Shown here piece after piece: positions 54,321 through 63,266 of a DNA stretch of 64,000 bases. The notes beneath the pieces are model-generated. The model saw only the letters and a list, made by a program, of their open reading frames with translations, was not told the DNA's origin and did no database searches. The DNA lies in the NCBI GenBank assembly GCA_018402445.1, contig JAGYIT010000012.1:1-64000 (forward strand), in the 5' to 3' direction. This stretch comes from Akkermansiaceae bacterium (lineage in GTDB: Bacteria; Verrucomicrobiota; Verrucomicrobiia; Verrucomicrobiales; Akkermansiaceae). Each line of letters opens with the position of its first letter. Within the stretch, counting starts at the first letter, position 1. A program made the translations under genes and the position numbers.

Positions 54321-55535
54321 ATGACAACGCCTCAACAATCCTTTCGCCGGAAATCCTCAAGCGCGGCGGGTGTCCGCAACAGTCCGCGGCGGGTTGCCCT
54401 GTTGGTGGGGGCTTGGAACGAGTATGGCCGGGGCATCATCGAGGGGGTTTGGCAATACGCGGAGCAGCACGGGCCGTGGTTTCTGGACATGGAGCCGAGC
54501 GAACCGGACGGGAATGCGAATGTTCCGCACGGCTGGAACGGTGACGGTATGATCGCCGCGATCCAGACAAGGCGGCTGGAGGAAAAGCTGATCAAGCTGG
54601 GGATTCCGGTGGTCAATGTTTCCGGTTCGCGACGCTCGGGAGATCATTTTCCGCGCGTGACCAGCGATGCCGACGCCGTGATGGGCATGGCCATCGGGCA
54701 CCTGCGGGAAAAAGGGCTGAAGCATATCGCCTTCTGCGGCGAACCGCAGCAGTCGTTCATCGATTTTTGGATCGAGGCGTTCCGTGGGATCATGCCCGAC
54801 GGAGGGGACAAAGGAATGATCTATCCACCGCCGCGACGGCGCAGTGCCGGCGCAGGGCTCAGGGAACGGCAGGACGAGCTGCGGCGCTGGGTCGAATCCC
54901 TGCCGAAGCCGGTGGGCATCATCGGCTGGGCCACCGGCATCTGCCGGGAGCTTGCGATGGCCTGCGCGGCGTCCGGTCTCGAAGTGCCGGAGGATGTCGC
55001 CATCATCAGTTTGGAAACCGAGGATCTGCTGGGAAAGGTGGTGCATCCGCCGATCAGCGGAGTGGACATCCCGGTGAAACGAATCGGCTACGAGGCGGCC
55101 GCCCAGCTCGATCGCCTGATGCGGGGTGAACGCGCCAACCCGCACGAAACCCGGCTGCCGCCTCTCGGGCTGACCACCCGGCAGTCCACCGACCTCGTCG
55201 CCTGCGACGATCCGCAGGTGCGCCAGGCGCTGCGGTTCATCCGCGAGCACGCGCATGAAGGGATCGATGTGCGGGACGTGCTCAAGGCGGTGCCGATGGC
55301 CCGACGCTCCCTCGAGCGCCGGTTTCAATCGGTGACCGGCCGCAGCCCCGCCGAGGAGATCCGGCGCACCAAGATCGAGCGGGTGCGGCGCTTGCTCGAC
55401 ACCACGGATCTACCGGTTCCGGACATCGCCGAAGCTTGCGGCTTCAACTACGTCGAGCACATGATTCCGGTGTTCCGGAAATACCACGGCTGCACGCCCT
55501 CGCGCTACCGGAAGAATGCGCGGTTGGGGGTGTGA
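54321..55535 (+). CDS. XylR-type regulator (LacI-like sensor, AraC HTH)
   Basis: A 404-residue activator. Residues ~20-280 form a periplasmic-binding-protein-like sensor (RRVALLVGAWNEYGRGIIEG, GHLREKGLKHIAFCGEPQQS, GVDIPVKRIGYEAAAQLDRL). The last ~100 residues are an AraC-type double helix-turn-helix (DVLKAVPMARRSLERRFQSV, IAEACGFNYVEHMIPVFRKY). The architecture is that of Escherichia coli XylR, a sugar-responsive activator. ATG 54321 after CCAGGG is preferred over an upstream in-frame start at 54270. The 140-bp gap to the divergent mutarotase gene contains GCGC-rich imperfect inverted sequence (about 54240-54285) that could be its operator. Confidence 0.88.
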   Translation: MTTPQQSFRRKSSSAAGVRNSPRRVALLVGAWNEYGRGIIEGVWQYAEQHGPWFLDMEPSEPDGNANVPHGWNGDGMIAAIQTRRLEEKLIKLGIPVVNVSGSRRSGDHFPRVTSDADAVMGMAIGHLREKGLKHIAFCGEPQQSFIDFWIEAFRGIMPDGGDKGMIYPPPRRRSAGAGLRERQDELRRWVESLPKPVGIIGWATGICRELAMACAASGLEVPEDVAIISLETEDLLGKVVHPPISGVDIPVKRIGYEAAAQLDRLMRGERANPHETRLPPLGLTTRQSTDLVACDDPQVRQALRFIREHAHEGIDVRDVLKAVPMARRSLERRFQSVTGRSPAEEIRRTKIERVRRLLDTTDLPVPDIAEACGFNYVEHMIPVFRKYHGCTPSRYRKNARLGV

Positions 55536-55537
55536 GG

Positions 55538-55567
55538 TTGTCCTTTGTGCTTTGTCTTGGCCAACGG
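55538..55567. repeat. 30-bp dispersed repeat, copy 2
   Basis: TTGTCCTTTGTGCTTTGTCT followed by TGGCCAACGG, 27 of 30 positions shared with 47291-47320. It lies between the XylR-type gene stop and the 3' end of the PIN toxin gene. Confidence 0.6.
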
Positions 55568-55589
55568 AACCCAAGGATGAGCCTGCCAA

Positions 55590-55985
55590 TCAATCTTTGG
55601 ATTCGGCGGCCATTTCGGCTTTCAGCTTTTTGTCGAACGTCTTCAACTCCAGCCGCTTTTCTTGTCCAAGCCCGAGTATCAGGTAATCGGCGAAATCCGC
55701 TTTCCCACCTTGATATCGGCGAATCGCGGTGTGCACGCGCTCCGGATGCTCAAACTCGAAGAGCGGTTCGTCGTTCAAGGCGTTCAACGCCTGCAGCAAG
55801 TTGTTCCGGGTCGCCGCGTACGCCGACTCCAGCACCCACATCGTTTCGCAAAGAACGATGTCGCAGAGCAGGACGCGCCGCCCTTGTTCGGCCTCGGAAC
55901 GGAGTGTCGCAGCCACTTCGCGGCACTGCTTCGGATCGTCTTGCACCAAATGCCGGACGAGGTAGTTGGTATCGAAAGCGATCAT
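55590..55985 (-). CDS. PIN-domain toxin (VapC-like ribonuclease)
   Basis: A 131-residue PIN-domain protein beginning MIAFDTNYLVRHLVQDD, with the first catalytic Asp at residue 5. LLCDIVLCETMWVLE carries the conserved Glu, and GKADFADYLILGLG the downstream acidic pair. The ATG overlaps the antitoxin stop (ATGA). It is a second, unrelated type II pair in the window, with an AbrB-type instead of an RHH-type antitoxin. Confidence 0.87.
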   Translation of the reverse strand: MIAFDTNYLVRHLVQDDPKQCREVAATLRSEAEQGRRVLLCDIVLCETMWVLESAYAATRNNLLQALNALNDEPLFEFEHPERVHTAIRRYQGGKADFADYLILGLGQEKRLELKTFDKKLKAEMAAESKD

Positions 55986-56251
55986 CGGTTTCTCTCGGCG
56001 CGCGCGCGTTTTCCTGCTGACTCGCGGATGGCCTGATCCATGGCTTCGACGGACAGCGGCTTGTCTTTCGCCAAACACTTCAGAACTCCCGCACTGGAAC
56101 CTGCGGCCGACAGCTTCCGCAACTTGGCCTGGGCGGGAGCCTCCATCGAAAATTCGACCTGGTCGCCTTCCATGATTCCGAGTGATCGTCTCAAGGCTTT
56201 CGGCAGGGTGATCTGCCCTTTGCTCGTCACTTTAGCCTGCATCACTTTCAT
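55982..56251 (-). CDS. AbrB/SpoVT-type antitoxin
   Basis: An 89-residue DNA-binding antitoxin. AKVTSKGQITLPKALRRSLG is the swapped-hairpin AbrB motif, followed by GIMEGDQVEFS. The C-terminal ~45 residues, basic at the end, are the probable toxin-binding part. ATG 56251 or ATG 56242 may be the start. An inverted repeat directly upstream (56254-56277) is a likely autoregulatory site. The stop overlaps the toxin start. Confidence 0.87.
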   Translation of the reverse strand: MKVMQAKVTSKGQITLPKALRRSLGIMEGDQVEFSMEAPAQAKLRKLSAAGSSAGVLKCLAKDKPLSVEAMDQAIRESAGKRARAERNR

Positions 56252-56253
56252 TC

Positions 56254-56277
56254 CTTACATTCTTCGCTTTTTGTAAG
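56254..56277. promoter_or_regulatory. Inverted repeat upstream of AbrB-type antitoxin
   Basis: CTTACA and TGTAAG, perfect 6-bp arms with a 12-bp spacer, start 3 bp from the antitoxin ATG. Position suggests an operator for the antitoxin. Confidence 0.45.
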
Positions 56278-56346
56278 ATAGTCAAGCGGACAAAAGAAAA
56301 AGGACAAACCAGACGCAAAATCATAATATTTATCCGCTCCTGCGTC

Positions 56347-56375
56347 TTGACAGATAGATCCGCGCGACATTAAAA
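56347..56375 (+). promoter_or_regulatory. Possible sigma-70 promoter for the symporter operon
   Basis: TTGACA at 56347-56352 is followed after 17 bp by TTAAAA, a weak -10. The symporter ATG is at 56387, so the transcript would have almost no leader. Low certainty. Confidence 0.3.
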
Positions 56376-56386
56376 ATAAGGTTTTC

Positions 56387-57874
56387 ATGACTTTCGGATG
56401 GATCAACTGGTGTGTGCTCGTCGCATTCGTCCTCGGGACGACGTGGTTCGGGCACCGGCTCAAAGGCAAGGCAGCCGGACTCGACGGGTTTTTCCTCGGC
56501 GGGCAGGGTCTGCCGTGGTGGGCGGTCTCCGCCTCGATCATGGCCTCGCAACTCAGCGCGGTGACTATCATTGCGGTGCCGGGCGCGATTTTCGCCCCCG
56601 GGGGCAATCTGCTTTTCCTGCAGGGTACGCTGCTGGGCTTCATCGTGGCCAAGCTGCTGATGTCCTGGCTTTTCGTGAAGGCATACTACGAGCGCAAGAT
56701 CTACAGCCCCTACGAATTCATCGAGCACCGCTTGGGTTCGGGTGCCGCCCAGCTATCGCGCGGATTGTTCCTCGTCAGCGCGATTCTCGGCCACGGCGTG
56801 CGCTTGCTGACCATCGCGCTGGTGCTCGGTGTGGTGGTCGATATCCCGATCGGGCAATCGATCCTGATCATCGGCGTCTTCGCGGTGCTATGGACGATCA
56901 TGGGCGGCATCACCACCGTGATCTGGACGGACTTCATCCTGTTCGGGGTGATCGTGGCGGGCGCGCTGGTTTCGCTGCTTGTGGTGGTGGGCGGCCTGCC
57001 GTTCGGCCTCGGCGAGGCGGTGCGCCAGCTCGACGAGGCCGCGAAGCTGAGGCTGCTCGATGTCGCCGCCGATCCCACCAAGACCTGGACGATCTGGACC
57101 GGACTCATTTGCTTCGCCATTTTTGAGCTGGCGCAAAACTCGGTCGATCAGGTGATCACCCAGCGGATGATGTGCTGCCGCAATGCCCGGGAGGCGCGCA
57201 AGGCGGTGCTCGGTTCACTTGGAATCGTGGTGTTGACCCTGCTGATGTCGGCCATCGGGCTCGGGTTGTGGCTTTTCTATCAGCACCACCCTCCCGATCC
57301 AGGAGCCGCCGCCTTTCTCGCGGAGCAACCGAGCCGCGCCTTCCCCTATTTCATCATGCACGAGCTTCCGCCCGGCGTGAGCGGGCTGCTGATCGCCGGC
57401 ATCTTTGCGGCGGGGATTTCGACACTCGACTCGGCGCTCGCCGCTTTGTCGGAGACGACGGTGAACGGCATCTATCGGAAATGGATACGTCCCGATGCGA
57501 CCGAGCGGCAGTGCCTGCGCATGTCGCGCGTCTCGGTGGTCGTCTGGGGTTTCGTGCTCTGCCTGCTTGCCTTTGTTGCGGGTCACCTGGTCCGCAACGA
57601 AGGCTTGCTCAATCTCGCCTACAAGATGCCGGTGCTCACCTACGGCCCGCTTTTGATGGTCGCGTTTTTCGCATTGGCGCGGCGCGGTTCGTTCCCGGCG
57701 ATGGCCGGCGGCGCGACCGCATCGGTGGCGGTGGCCCTGGCTCTGCTGGTTGCCAAGGCGCGCGGCGTCACCACCCTTGACGAGTTTTACATCTACCCGA
57801 TCACCTGCCTGGTCTTCGCCGCCGTGGCGGCGGGCATGGGCGTGTTCCGCAAATCCTTATCCACAAACCTTTGA
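56387..57874 (+). CDS. Sodium/solute symporter (SSS family)
   Basis: A 495-residue inner-membrane transporter with about 13 hydrophobic segments, similar to SGLT-type sugar or solute:Na+ symporters. FFLGGQGLPWWAVSASIMAS and SPYEFIEHRLGSGAAQLSRG are typical of the family. IAGIFAAGISTLDSALAALS near residue 335 is the segment containing the sodium-binding serines. The final TGA overlaps the TTG start of the FAD oxidoreductase gene (TTGA). In this context it probably imports the sugar product handled by the locus. Confidence 0.93.
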   Translation: MTFGWINWCVLVAFVLGTTWFGHRLKGKAAGLDGFFLGGQGLPWWAVSASIMASQLSAVTIIAVPGAIFAPGGNLLFLQGTLLGFIVAKLLMSWLFVKAYYERKIYSPYEFIEHRLGSGAAQLSRGLFLVSAILGHGVRLLTIALVLGVVVDIPIGQSILIIGVFAVLWTIMGGITTVIWTDFILFGVIVAGALVSLLVVVGGLPFGLGEAVRQLDEAAKLRLLDVAADPTKTWTIWTGLICFAIFELAQNSVDQVITQRMMCCRNAREARKAVLGSLGIVVLTLLMSAIGLGLWLFYQHHPPDPGAAAFLAEQPSRAFPYFIMHELPPGVSGLLIAGIFAAGISTLDSALAALSETTVNGIYRKWIRPDATERQCLRMSRVSVVVWGFVLCLLAFVAGHLVRNEGLLNLAYKMPVLTYGPLLMVAFFALARRGSFPAMAGGATASVAVALALLVAKARGVTTLDEFYIYPITCLVFAAVAAGMGVFRKSLSTNL

Positions 57875-60213
57875 AAACCATCGAACATACCCATGACCTC
57901 GTCGTGGTCGGCGGCGGACTCTCCGGCATCTGCGCTGCAGTGACCGCCGCGCGCCAAGGTGTACGCACCGCGCTTGTCCAGGATCGCCCCGTGCTCGGCG
58001 GCAATGCCAGCACCGAGATCCGCGTGCCTCCCGTGGGTGCCAACCAGTGCAACTTCGCCTACTCCCGGGAAACCGGGCTGATCGAGGAACTCTTCCTCAA
58101 CAACCTGCTCCGCAACCCGACTTGGTGCCCGGAGGGATGGAACCTTGAGCTGGAGTCTCTTGTTAGAAATGAGACGTCGCTCGACCTTTTCCTCAACACC
58201 GCCGTCTGCGAGATCACGATGCACGAGGGCGGCAAGCAGATCGCGGGCGTGAAGGCCTATTGTTCCATGGAGGAAACCTGGCATGTCTTCGCGGCTCCGT
58301 ATTTCGCCGATTGCTCGGGCGACGGCATCGTCGGCTCACTCTCGGGCGCTGAGTTCCGAATGGGCGTGGAGGCACGTGCTGAGTTCGACGAGCCGATGTG
58401 CCCGGAAGAGGCCACCGGCGAGACCATGGGCATGAGCCTGCACCTGCACGCCCGTGACGCGGGGCGGGCGATGCCCTTCATGCTGCCGGATTGGGTGGGC
58501 ATGGAAATCAACCACGACGATTTCGGCCCCTACCGTCCGGTGAACGAGCATTTCTTTGCCGATACCGGCGGGTTCTGGTGGCTCGAATGGGGAGGTGCGC
58601 TCGATACCGTGCACGACACCACGAAAATCAAGGAGGAGGTCCAGCGCATCACCCTCGCGGTATGGGATTACCTGAAAAACCGCTCACCGCTTGCGGAACG
58701 GCTCGCCACCTATGAACTAGACTGGATGGGTGCGGTGCCGGGAAAACGCGAGTCGCGCCGCTTCATCGGCGATCACATCCTGACGATGAACGAGATCGAT
58801 GCTCAGGCATATTTCGAGGACGCCGTGGCTTATGGCGGCTGGGGTTTCGACCATCACCCGCCGGACGGATTCCACGACAAGGAGAACCCGAGCACCCACC
58901 AATACCTGCGCGGGCCGCATAACATTCCGCTTCGCTCGCTCTACTCCCGCGATGTGGCCAACCTGTTTTTCGCCGGACGCAACATCAGCGCCACCCACTA
59001 CGCCTTGTCGTCCACCCGCGTCATGCTCACCTGCGCCCAGATCGGTGAGGCGGTTGGCATGGCAGCCAGCTACGCGATCCGATCCCGGCGCAACCCGCGC
59101 GAGCTGGTATCCGGCAAGGCCGTCCGCGCCATCCAGCGCGATCTGCTCCGCGCCGACCACCACATCCACGCGCTGGAATTGCCGATCAAGAATGACATCG
59201 CACCGGAGGCCGAAGTCCGCGCCTCGAGCACGTTCTCCGACGGGGATCCGGTCGAAAGCTGGGGCACCGACCGCCTGGGCGACCGCCGCATGCTGCAACT
59301 GCCCGTCGTCACCGACCGCCTCGATTCCCTGGCTCTGCTCATCAATGCGGACGAGGACACGGAGCTGCGTTACCATTTCCACCAAGGCCCAGTGAACGGC
59401 TCGACCTACCCCGAAGAGCGGCTTGCCGGGGGAGCTGTTGCCATTTCCGCCGGCCAATCACGGTGGGTGGAGCTGCCGGTCGGAGCTGCCATCCAGCGTC
59501 CCGGCTGGCACTTCCTGATTCTGGAGGAAAATCCCGCAGTGGCGGTTCACATCGTCGAGACGCCACCCGGCCGCCGCTGGTATTATCTCAAGCCGGACGA
59601 TCCGATCCGCCCCAATCCGTTCAGCGCCTGGACCGCCCGCTCGCTGGCCATCGGCATGGAGCGGGCCGTGGATGCGGACGGAGCGCGGGTCGATGCTCCG
59701 GACTGGAGCGAACACGCCCGCCAATTCGCCTCGATGAGTGCTTTTCTCCAATTCGGGTATGGCTGCCGCGCCACTCCCGCGCAACCCGTGCACGAGCCGT
59801 CGATGGTCGTCAATCCTCACTCCCGGCCCACCCGTGAGCCGAACCTCTGGGTATCGGCCGCGACTTCCTTCGACTCACCCGAGTGGATCGAACTGAGCTG
59901 GAAGGAACCGAAATCGATTTCCGAAATCCAGATCCTTTTCGACTCCTCGCTTCACTTTCACTTCTACCAGAGCTGGCAGGGATACGCCGTCAACACCATC
60001 CCAGCCATCGTCCGAAACTATCGGATCATCGCGACACACGCGGATGGTTCCGAATCGGTCGTCGTGGAAATCAACGGCAATCACCAGCGCAACCGCCGCC
60101 ACCGGGTTGAGCTGACGCAGTTGCGCCGCCTGCGCCTCGAAATTCTTGATGCCAACGGCCTGCCGCGCGCACAGGTTTACTCTATCCGAACCCTTTCATC
60201 TGCCTCATCATGA
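57871..60213 (+). CDS. FAD-dependent oxidoreductase with C-terminal beta domain
   Basis: A 780-residue FAD_oxidored-type flavoprotein starting at TTG 57871 and overlapping the symporter stop. DLVVVGGGLSGICAAVTAAR is the dinucleotide-binding motif and VQDRPVLGGNASTEIRVPPV the family signature. LFFAGRNISATHYALSSTRV near residue 375 is the FAD-contact region. Residues after ~440 form beta domains, with a discoidin-like end (SAATSFDSPEWIELSWKEPK). There is no signal peptide, so it is cytoplasmic, unlike the Tat-exported homologue at 45099. The substrate is unknown. Its stop overlaps the next ATG. Confidence 0.88.
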   Translation: MKTIEHTHDLVVVGGGLSGICAAVTAARQGVRTALVQDRPVLGGNASTEIRVPPVGANQCNFAYSRETGLIEELFLNNLLRNPTWCPEGWNLELESLVRNETSLDLFLNTAVCEITMHEGGKQIAGVKAYCSMEETWHVFAAPYFADCSGDGIVGSLSGAEFRMGVEARAEFDEPMCPEEATGETMGMSLHLHARDAGRAMPFMLPDWVGMEINHDDFGPYRPVNEHFFADTGGFWWLEWGGALDTVHDTTKIKEEVQRITLAVWDYLKNRSPLAERLATYELDWMGAVPGKRESRRFIGDHILTMNEIDAQAYFEDAVAYGGWGFDHHPPDGFHDKENPSTHQYLRGPHNIPLRSLYSRDVANLFFAGRNISATHYALSSTRVMLTCAQIGEAVGMAASYAIRSRRNPRELVSGKAVRAIQRDLLRADHHIHALELPIKNDIAPEAEVRASSTFSDGDPVESWGTDRLGDRRMLQLPVVTDRLDSLALLINADEDTELRYHFHQGPVNGSTYPEERLAGGAVAISAGQSRWVELPVGAAIQRPGWHFLILEENPAVAVHIVETPPGRRWYYLKPDDPIRPNPFSAWTARSLAIGMERAVDADGARVDAPDWSEHARQFASMSAFLQFGYGCRATPAQPVHEPSMVVNPHSRPTREPNLWVSAATSFDSPEWIELSWKEPKSISEIQILFDSSLHFHFYQSWQGYAVNTIPAIVRNYRIIATHADGSESVVVEINGNHQRNRRHRVELTQLRRLRLEILDANGLPRAQVYSIRTLSSASS

Positions 60214-62855
60214 CCTTGCGCCTATCCAACACCTTCACCCGAATTGCTTCCTCAGCCTTTCCGATCCGGGGCTGTATCGCCTTTCTGCTGGCAGTCCTCG
60301 GCACCCTCCATGCTAACGGACAAACCGAAGCTGGGGATAAACCGGTAATTGCCTTCTACGTGGTCACCACCGGGGACGACTCCAACTCGGGAACCCAAAC
60401 CGCTCCCTTCGCCACTATTTCCCGAGCCCGCGATGCGGTCCGGCAGATGAAAAAGGACGGACGTTTCAATGCGCCGGTCACCGTGACCGTGATGGGGGGA
60501 ACCTATCACCTCGCCGAGCCGATTTTTCTCGGCCCCGGGGATTCCGGCGCGCCCGGCAAGCCGGTGACTTATCAAGCGGCTCCGGGAGAGACCGTTATCC
60601 TTAGCGGCGGCGTGCCGATTGAGGGGCCTTGGACTCCGATCACTCTGAACGGTGAAGAAGTGTTCGTCACCGAACTCACCGGAACCACGGATCAAAGGGT
60701 CAAGCAGGTCATCCGTATCAATGATCCGGCAAGGGTCGAAATCGAGGGAGTCTGGAGCCGCAAGGGCGGATATCTCCACGACCAGAATGCCAAGAAGGAG
60801 GCCAAGAGCGTGACCTTCAGACCGGAAATTTCCGAGGACGGAGACTACGAGGTCTATCTGCGCTGGACGCAGCGTGACGATGCCGCCCGCAAGGTGCCGG
60901 TGGATGTTCGCTTCGACGGCGGCACGCGGCGCCACACCATCAGCCAGGCCACACGCGGCGGATGGTATCAACTCGGCAGGCACCGATTCACGTCCGCTTC
61001 TAACAGCGCGGTGATCGTCCGCAACGACGACACCGAGGGTTTCGTCATGGCGGAGGCGGTGATGTTCATCGAGGCGGACCAGCCGCGCCCTTGGGTTTTT
61101 CGACAGCTCTTCGAAGACGACGAGAGACAAACCCGCGCCCGGTTCCCCAACACCGGTCATCTCTATGCCACCGGAGGAGCTGTTGATCACATGACCATGC
61201 GGCCCGGGGAGGCGAAGGCTTCGTGGGGCGATGAACCCGACGCGCAGGTGCACATCGTGGCGGGACCGAAATTCTTCAACCAGTTGCCCACGATCACCTC
61301 CATCGACCCCATGACCGGCACCATCAAGTTCGAGGACGAGTGCTTTACCGGGATTCGGAACAACAACTCGTTTCACGTCGAGGGCATCAAGTCCGAGCTG
61401 GATGCGCCCGGCGAGTGGTATCTGGACGCCCCGGCCGGGCGTCTCTATTTCAAGCCAAAGGGAGAGCGCCCCGGCCGGGTGGTCGCGCCACGGCTCAACA
61501 GCATCTTTCAACTCGTGGGTGATGTGGAGAAAGGAACCCACGTCGAGCACATCAGCATCAAGGGCTTTTCCATGCGCCACACCACCTACACCCTCGGCCA
61601 TCTCGAACCACGGGTGAACACCGACGGCGCGGTCGTGCTCGAGAACGCGCGGCACTGCACGATTTCCGGCAACGACTTCCAACATCTCGGCGGCTACGCG
61701 GTCTGGCTGCGGTTGGATTCCAGTGACAACCGGATCGAAAACAACACCGCAAAGGAACTCGGCGCGGGCTTCGTTTTGGCGACGGGTGCGCAGCTCAGCT
61801 ACATGGAGCCTCATCTCGTCTTTGATCACCGCCCGCAAGCCGGCGCGCTCTATCCCATGAACAACGCCATCACGGGCAACACCGCCCATGGCCTTGGCAG
61901 GATCCGCTATTACAATGCCGGTGTCCACCTCGACAGCCGCCCCGAGAACCTCGTCATGAGCATCGGCAACCATATCGCCAGCAACACCTTTCACGACCTC
62001 TCCCGCAACGGCATCTTCGCCTTCCGCAACCAGGGCGGCAACGTCATCGAATACAACCACATCCACGATTTCCTCAAGGAAACCATCGATGGCGCCGGCA
62101 TCCACTTCGCCTCGATGAGCAAGCTCAACGCGCCGAACTTCATCGTCAACAACCACGTCCACGACGGTCATGGCATCAGCCGGAGTCATGGTAATCCAGC
62201 GCGCAGCAACTACGCCTACGGGATTTACCTCGATTGGTACACGAGCCACTCGAGGGTGGCCGACAACGTCATCCACGATTGCTCGGGCGGGCACGGCGAC
62301 ACCTCGACGCGGGTCTTCATGGGCGGCGAGCACAACATCCTCGCCAACAACCCGCCGCAGGGCGACACCCGTGAAATGGGAGCTGGAGCCACCGCCTCTA
62401 ACAATATTCCCGCCGCCCTCCGCGTGCATACCGGTTGCGTGGTCAACTGCTTCGATGAGGATCGCGTGACCCTCAACGGCAAATGGCAAACGGTGTCGAA
62501 ACCCGGCTTCGGCAAGCTCCTGACATACTTCTACAAACAAAGCGAGGCCGGAGCGGGGGAGGAAACCTCCGCCGTTTTTCACCCTCCGGTTCCGGAAGAC
62601 GGGCACTACGACGTGTTTTTCTTCACCGTCGGCGACCCCGCACAGGCCACCGACGCCCCGGTGGAAATCTCCCACGCCGATGGAGTCTCACAGGTATCGC
62701 TCAACCTTTCCGAGGACAAGGTCTGGGTGAAGAAAGGCAATTACCGTTTCCGCAAGGGCGAGGGAACCATCACCTTCACGGTCAAAGGCGTGGATGGACT
62801 TGTGGCTGCTCACAAGATCGGCTTGATCAGGGTTGATGGATCGCCCGGGCCCTGA
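60210..62855 (+). CDS. Secreted parallel beta-helix protein with carbohydrate-binding-like inserts
   Basis: An 881-residue exported protein, ATG 60210 overlapping the preceding stop (ATGA). The signal peptide covers residues ~1-37. YVVTTGDDSNSGTQTAPFAT opens a DUF1565/pectate-lyase-like right-handed beta-helix. Residues ~170-290 are an inserted golvesin/xanthan-lyase-type binding domain (YEVYLRWTQRDDAARKVPVD, GGWYQLGRHRF). PbH1 coils run from about 440 to 730 (CTISGNDFQHLGGYAVWLRL, NVIEYNHIHDFLKETIDGAG). A second similar binding domain ends the protein (YDVFFFTVGDPAQATDAPVE). It is probably an extracellular polysaccharide lyase or hydrolase that supplies the symporter's substrate. Confidence 0.87.
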   Translation: MTLRLSNTFTRIASSAFPIRGCIAFLLAVLGTLHANGQTEAGDKPVIAFYVVTTGDDSNSGTQTAPFATISRARDAVRQMKKDGRFNAPVTVTVMGGTYHLAEPIFLGPGDSGAPGKPVTYQAAPGETVILSGGVPIEGPWTPITLNGEEVFVTELTGTTDQRVKQVIRINDPARVEIEGVWSRKGGYLHDQNAKKEAKSVTFRPEISEDGDYEVYLRWTQRDDAARKVPVDVRFDGGTRRHTISQATRGGWYQLGRHRFTSASNSAVIVRNDDTEGFVMAEAVMFIEADQPRPWVFRQLFEDDERQTRARFPNTGHLYATGGAVDHMTMRPGEAKASWGDEPDAQVHIVAGPKFFNQLPTITSIDPMTGTIKFEDECFTGIRNNNSFHVEGIKSELDAPGEWYLDAPAGRLYFKPKGERPGRVVAPRLNSIFQLVGDVEKGTHVEHISIKGFSMRHTTYTLGHLEPRVNTDGAVVLENARHCTISGNDFQHLGGYAVWLRLDSSDNRIENNTAKELGAGFVLATGAQLSYMEPHLVFDHRPQAGALYPMNNAITGNTAHGLGRIRYYNAGVHLDSRPENLVMSIGNHIASNTFHDLSRNGIFAFRNQGGNVIEYNHIHDFLKETIDGAGIHFASMSKLNAPNFIVNNHVHDGHGISRSHGNPARSNYAYGIYLDWYTSHSRVADNVIHDCSGGHGDTSTRVFMGGEHNILANNPPQGDTREMGAGATASNNIPAALRVHTGCVVNCFDEDRVTLNGKWQTVSKPGFGKLLTYFYKQSEAGAGEETSAVFHPPVPEDGHYDVFFFTVGDPAQATDAPVEISHADGVSQVSLNLSEDKVWVKKGNYRFRKGEGTITFTVKGVDGLVAAHKIGLIRVDGSPGP

Positions 62856-62962
62856 TCCGTTACTGGCTGGTATTGTTCATCGTATCGGTCTGCGCGGTGG
62901 TGATGTACGCGCCGATGAATGCGAACGCGCTTCTGATCAGGGCAAAGGAGCGCCGAGATTGA
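62837..62962 (+). other. Possible remnant of a membrane-protein 3' end
   Basis: A frame without a start codon reads ALIRYWLVLFIVSVCAVVMY then APMNANALLIRAKERRD before TGA 62962. One clear hydrophobic helix and a basic tail suggest the last segment of a lost membrane protein. It is short and could be chance. Confidence 0.3.
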
Positions 62963-63017
62963 GCATGTCGCGGCTTGCAAAGAAACAGCGGATGCCGTCA
63001 CTGTTTTGGGCACCACC

Positions 63018-63227
63018 ATGTCCAACAACAAGACTGCCATCACACCGACCCGCGAAGAGGATTTTCCGGAATGGTATCAACAAGTCATCAAGGCTGCGGA
63101 CCTCGCGGAGAATTCCGAGACGCGTGGCTGCATGGTGATCAAGCCGTGGGGATACGGGATCTGGGAGTTGATCCAGCAGCAGCTCGACCGGCGCTTCAAG
63201 GCCATTGCAAGATTCCCGGAAAAATGA
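63018..63227 (+). pseudogene. proS: 5' fragment of prolyl-tRNA synthetase
   Basis: ATG 63018 opens TREEDFPEWYQQVIKAADLA, ENSETRGCMVIKPWGYGIWE and LIQQQLDRRFK, the unmistakable N-terminus of the archaeal/eukaryal-like type of prolyl-tRNA synthetase. After RRFK, where the family continues with the tGHENAYFPLFIP motif, the sequence turns into GCCATTGCAAGATTCCCGGA, the REP-transposase leader repeat, and stops at TGA 63227. Only about 65 of roughly 500 residues remain; no continuation is seen in the window. Confidence 0.85.
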
Positions 63228-63236
63228 AGAAAACTT
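63202..63236 (+). repeat. REP-transposase leader repeat, copy E, ending the proS fragment
   Basis: CCATTGCAAGATTCCCGGAA then AAATGAAGAAAA, matching leaders A and D over about 30 bp. No transposase gene follows this copy. Confidence 0.65.
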
Positions 63237-63266
63237 GAGTCTTCAGGAAAAGGAAAGATTGATTTC

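Noticed and set aside
60252..62675. 807-codon minus-strand open frame opposite the beta-helix gene
   Set aside because: Valine/glycine-rich antisense translation; the plus strand has a signal peptide, beta-helix coils and start-stop overlap with its neighbour.
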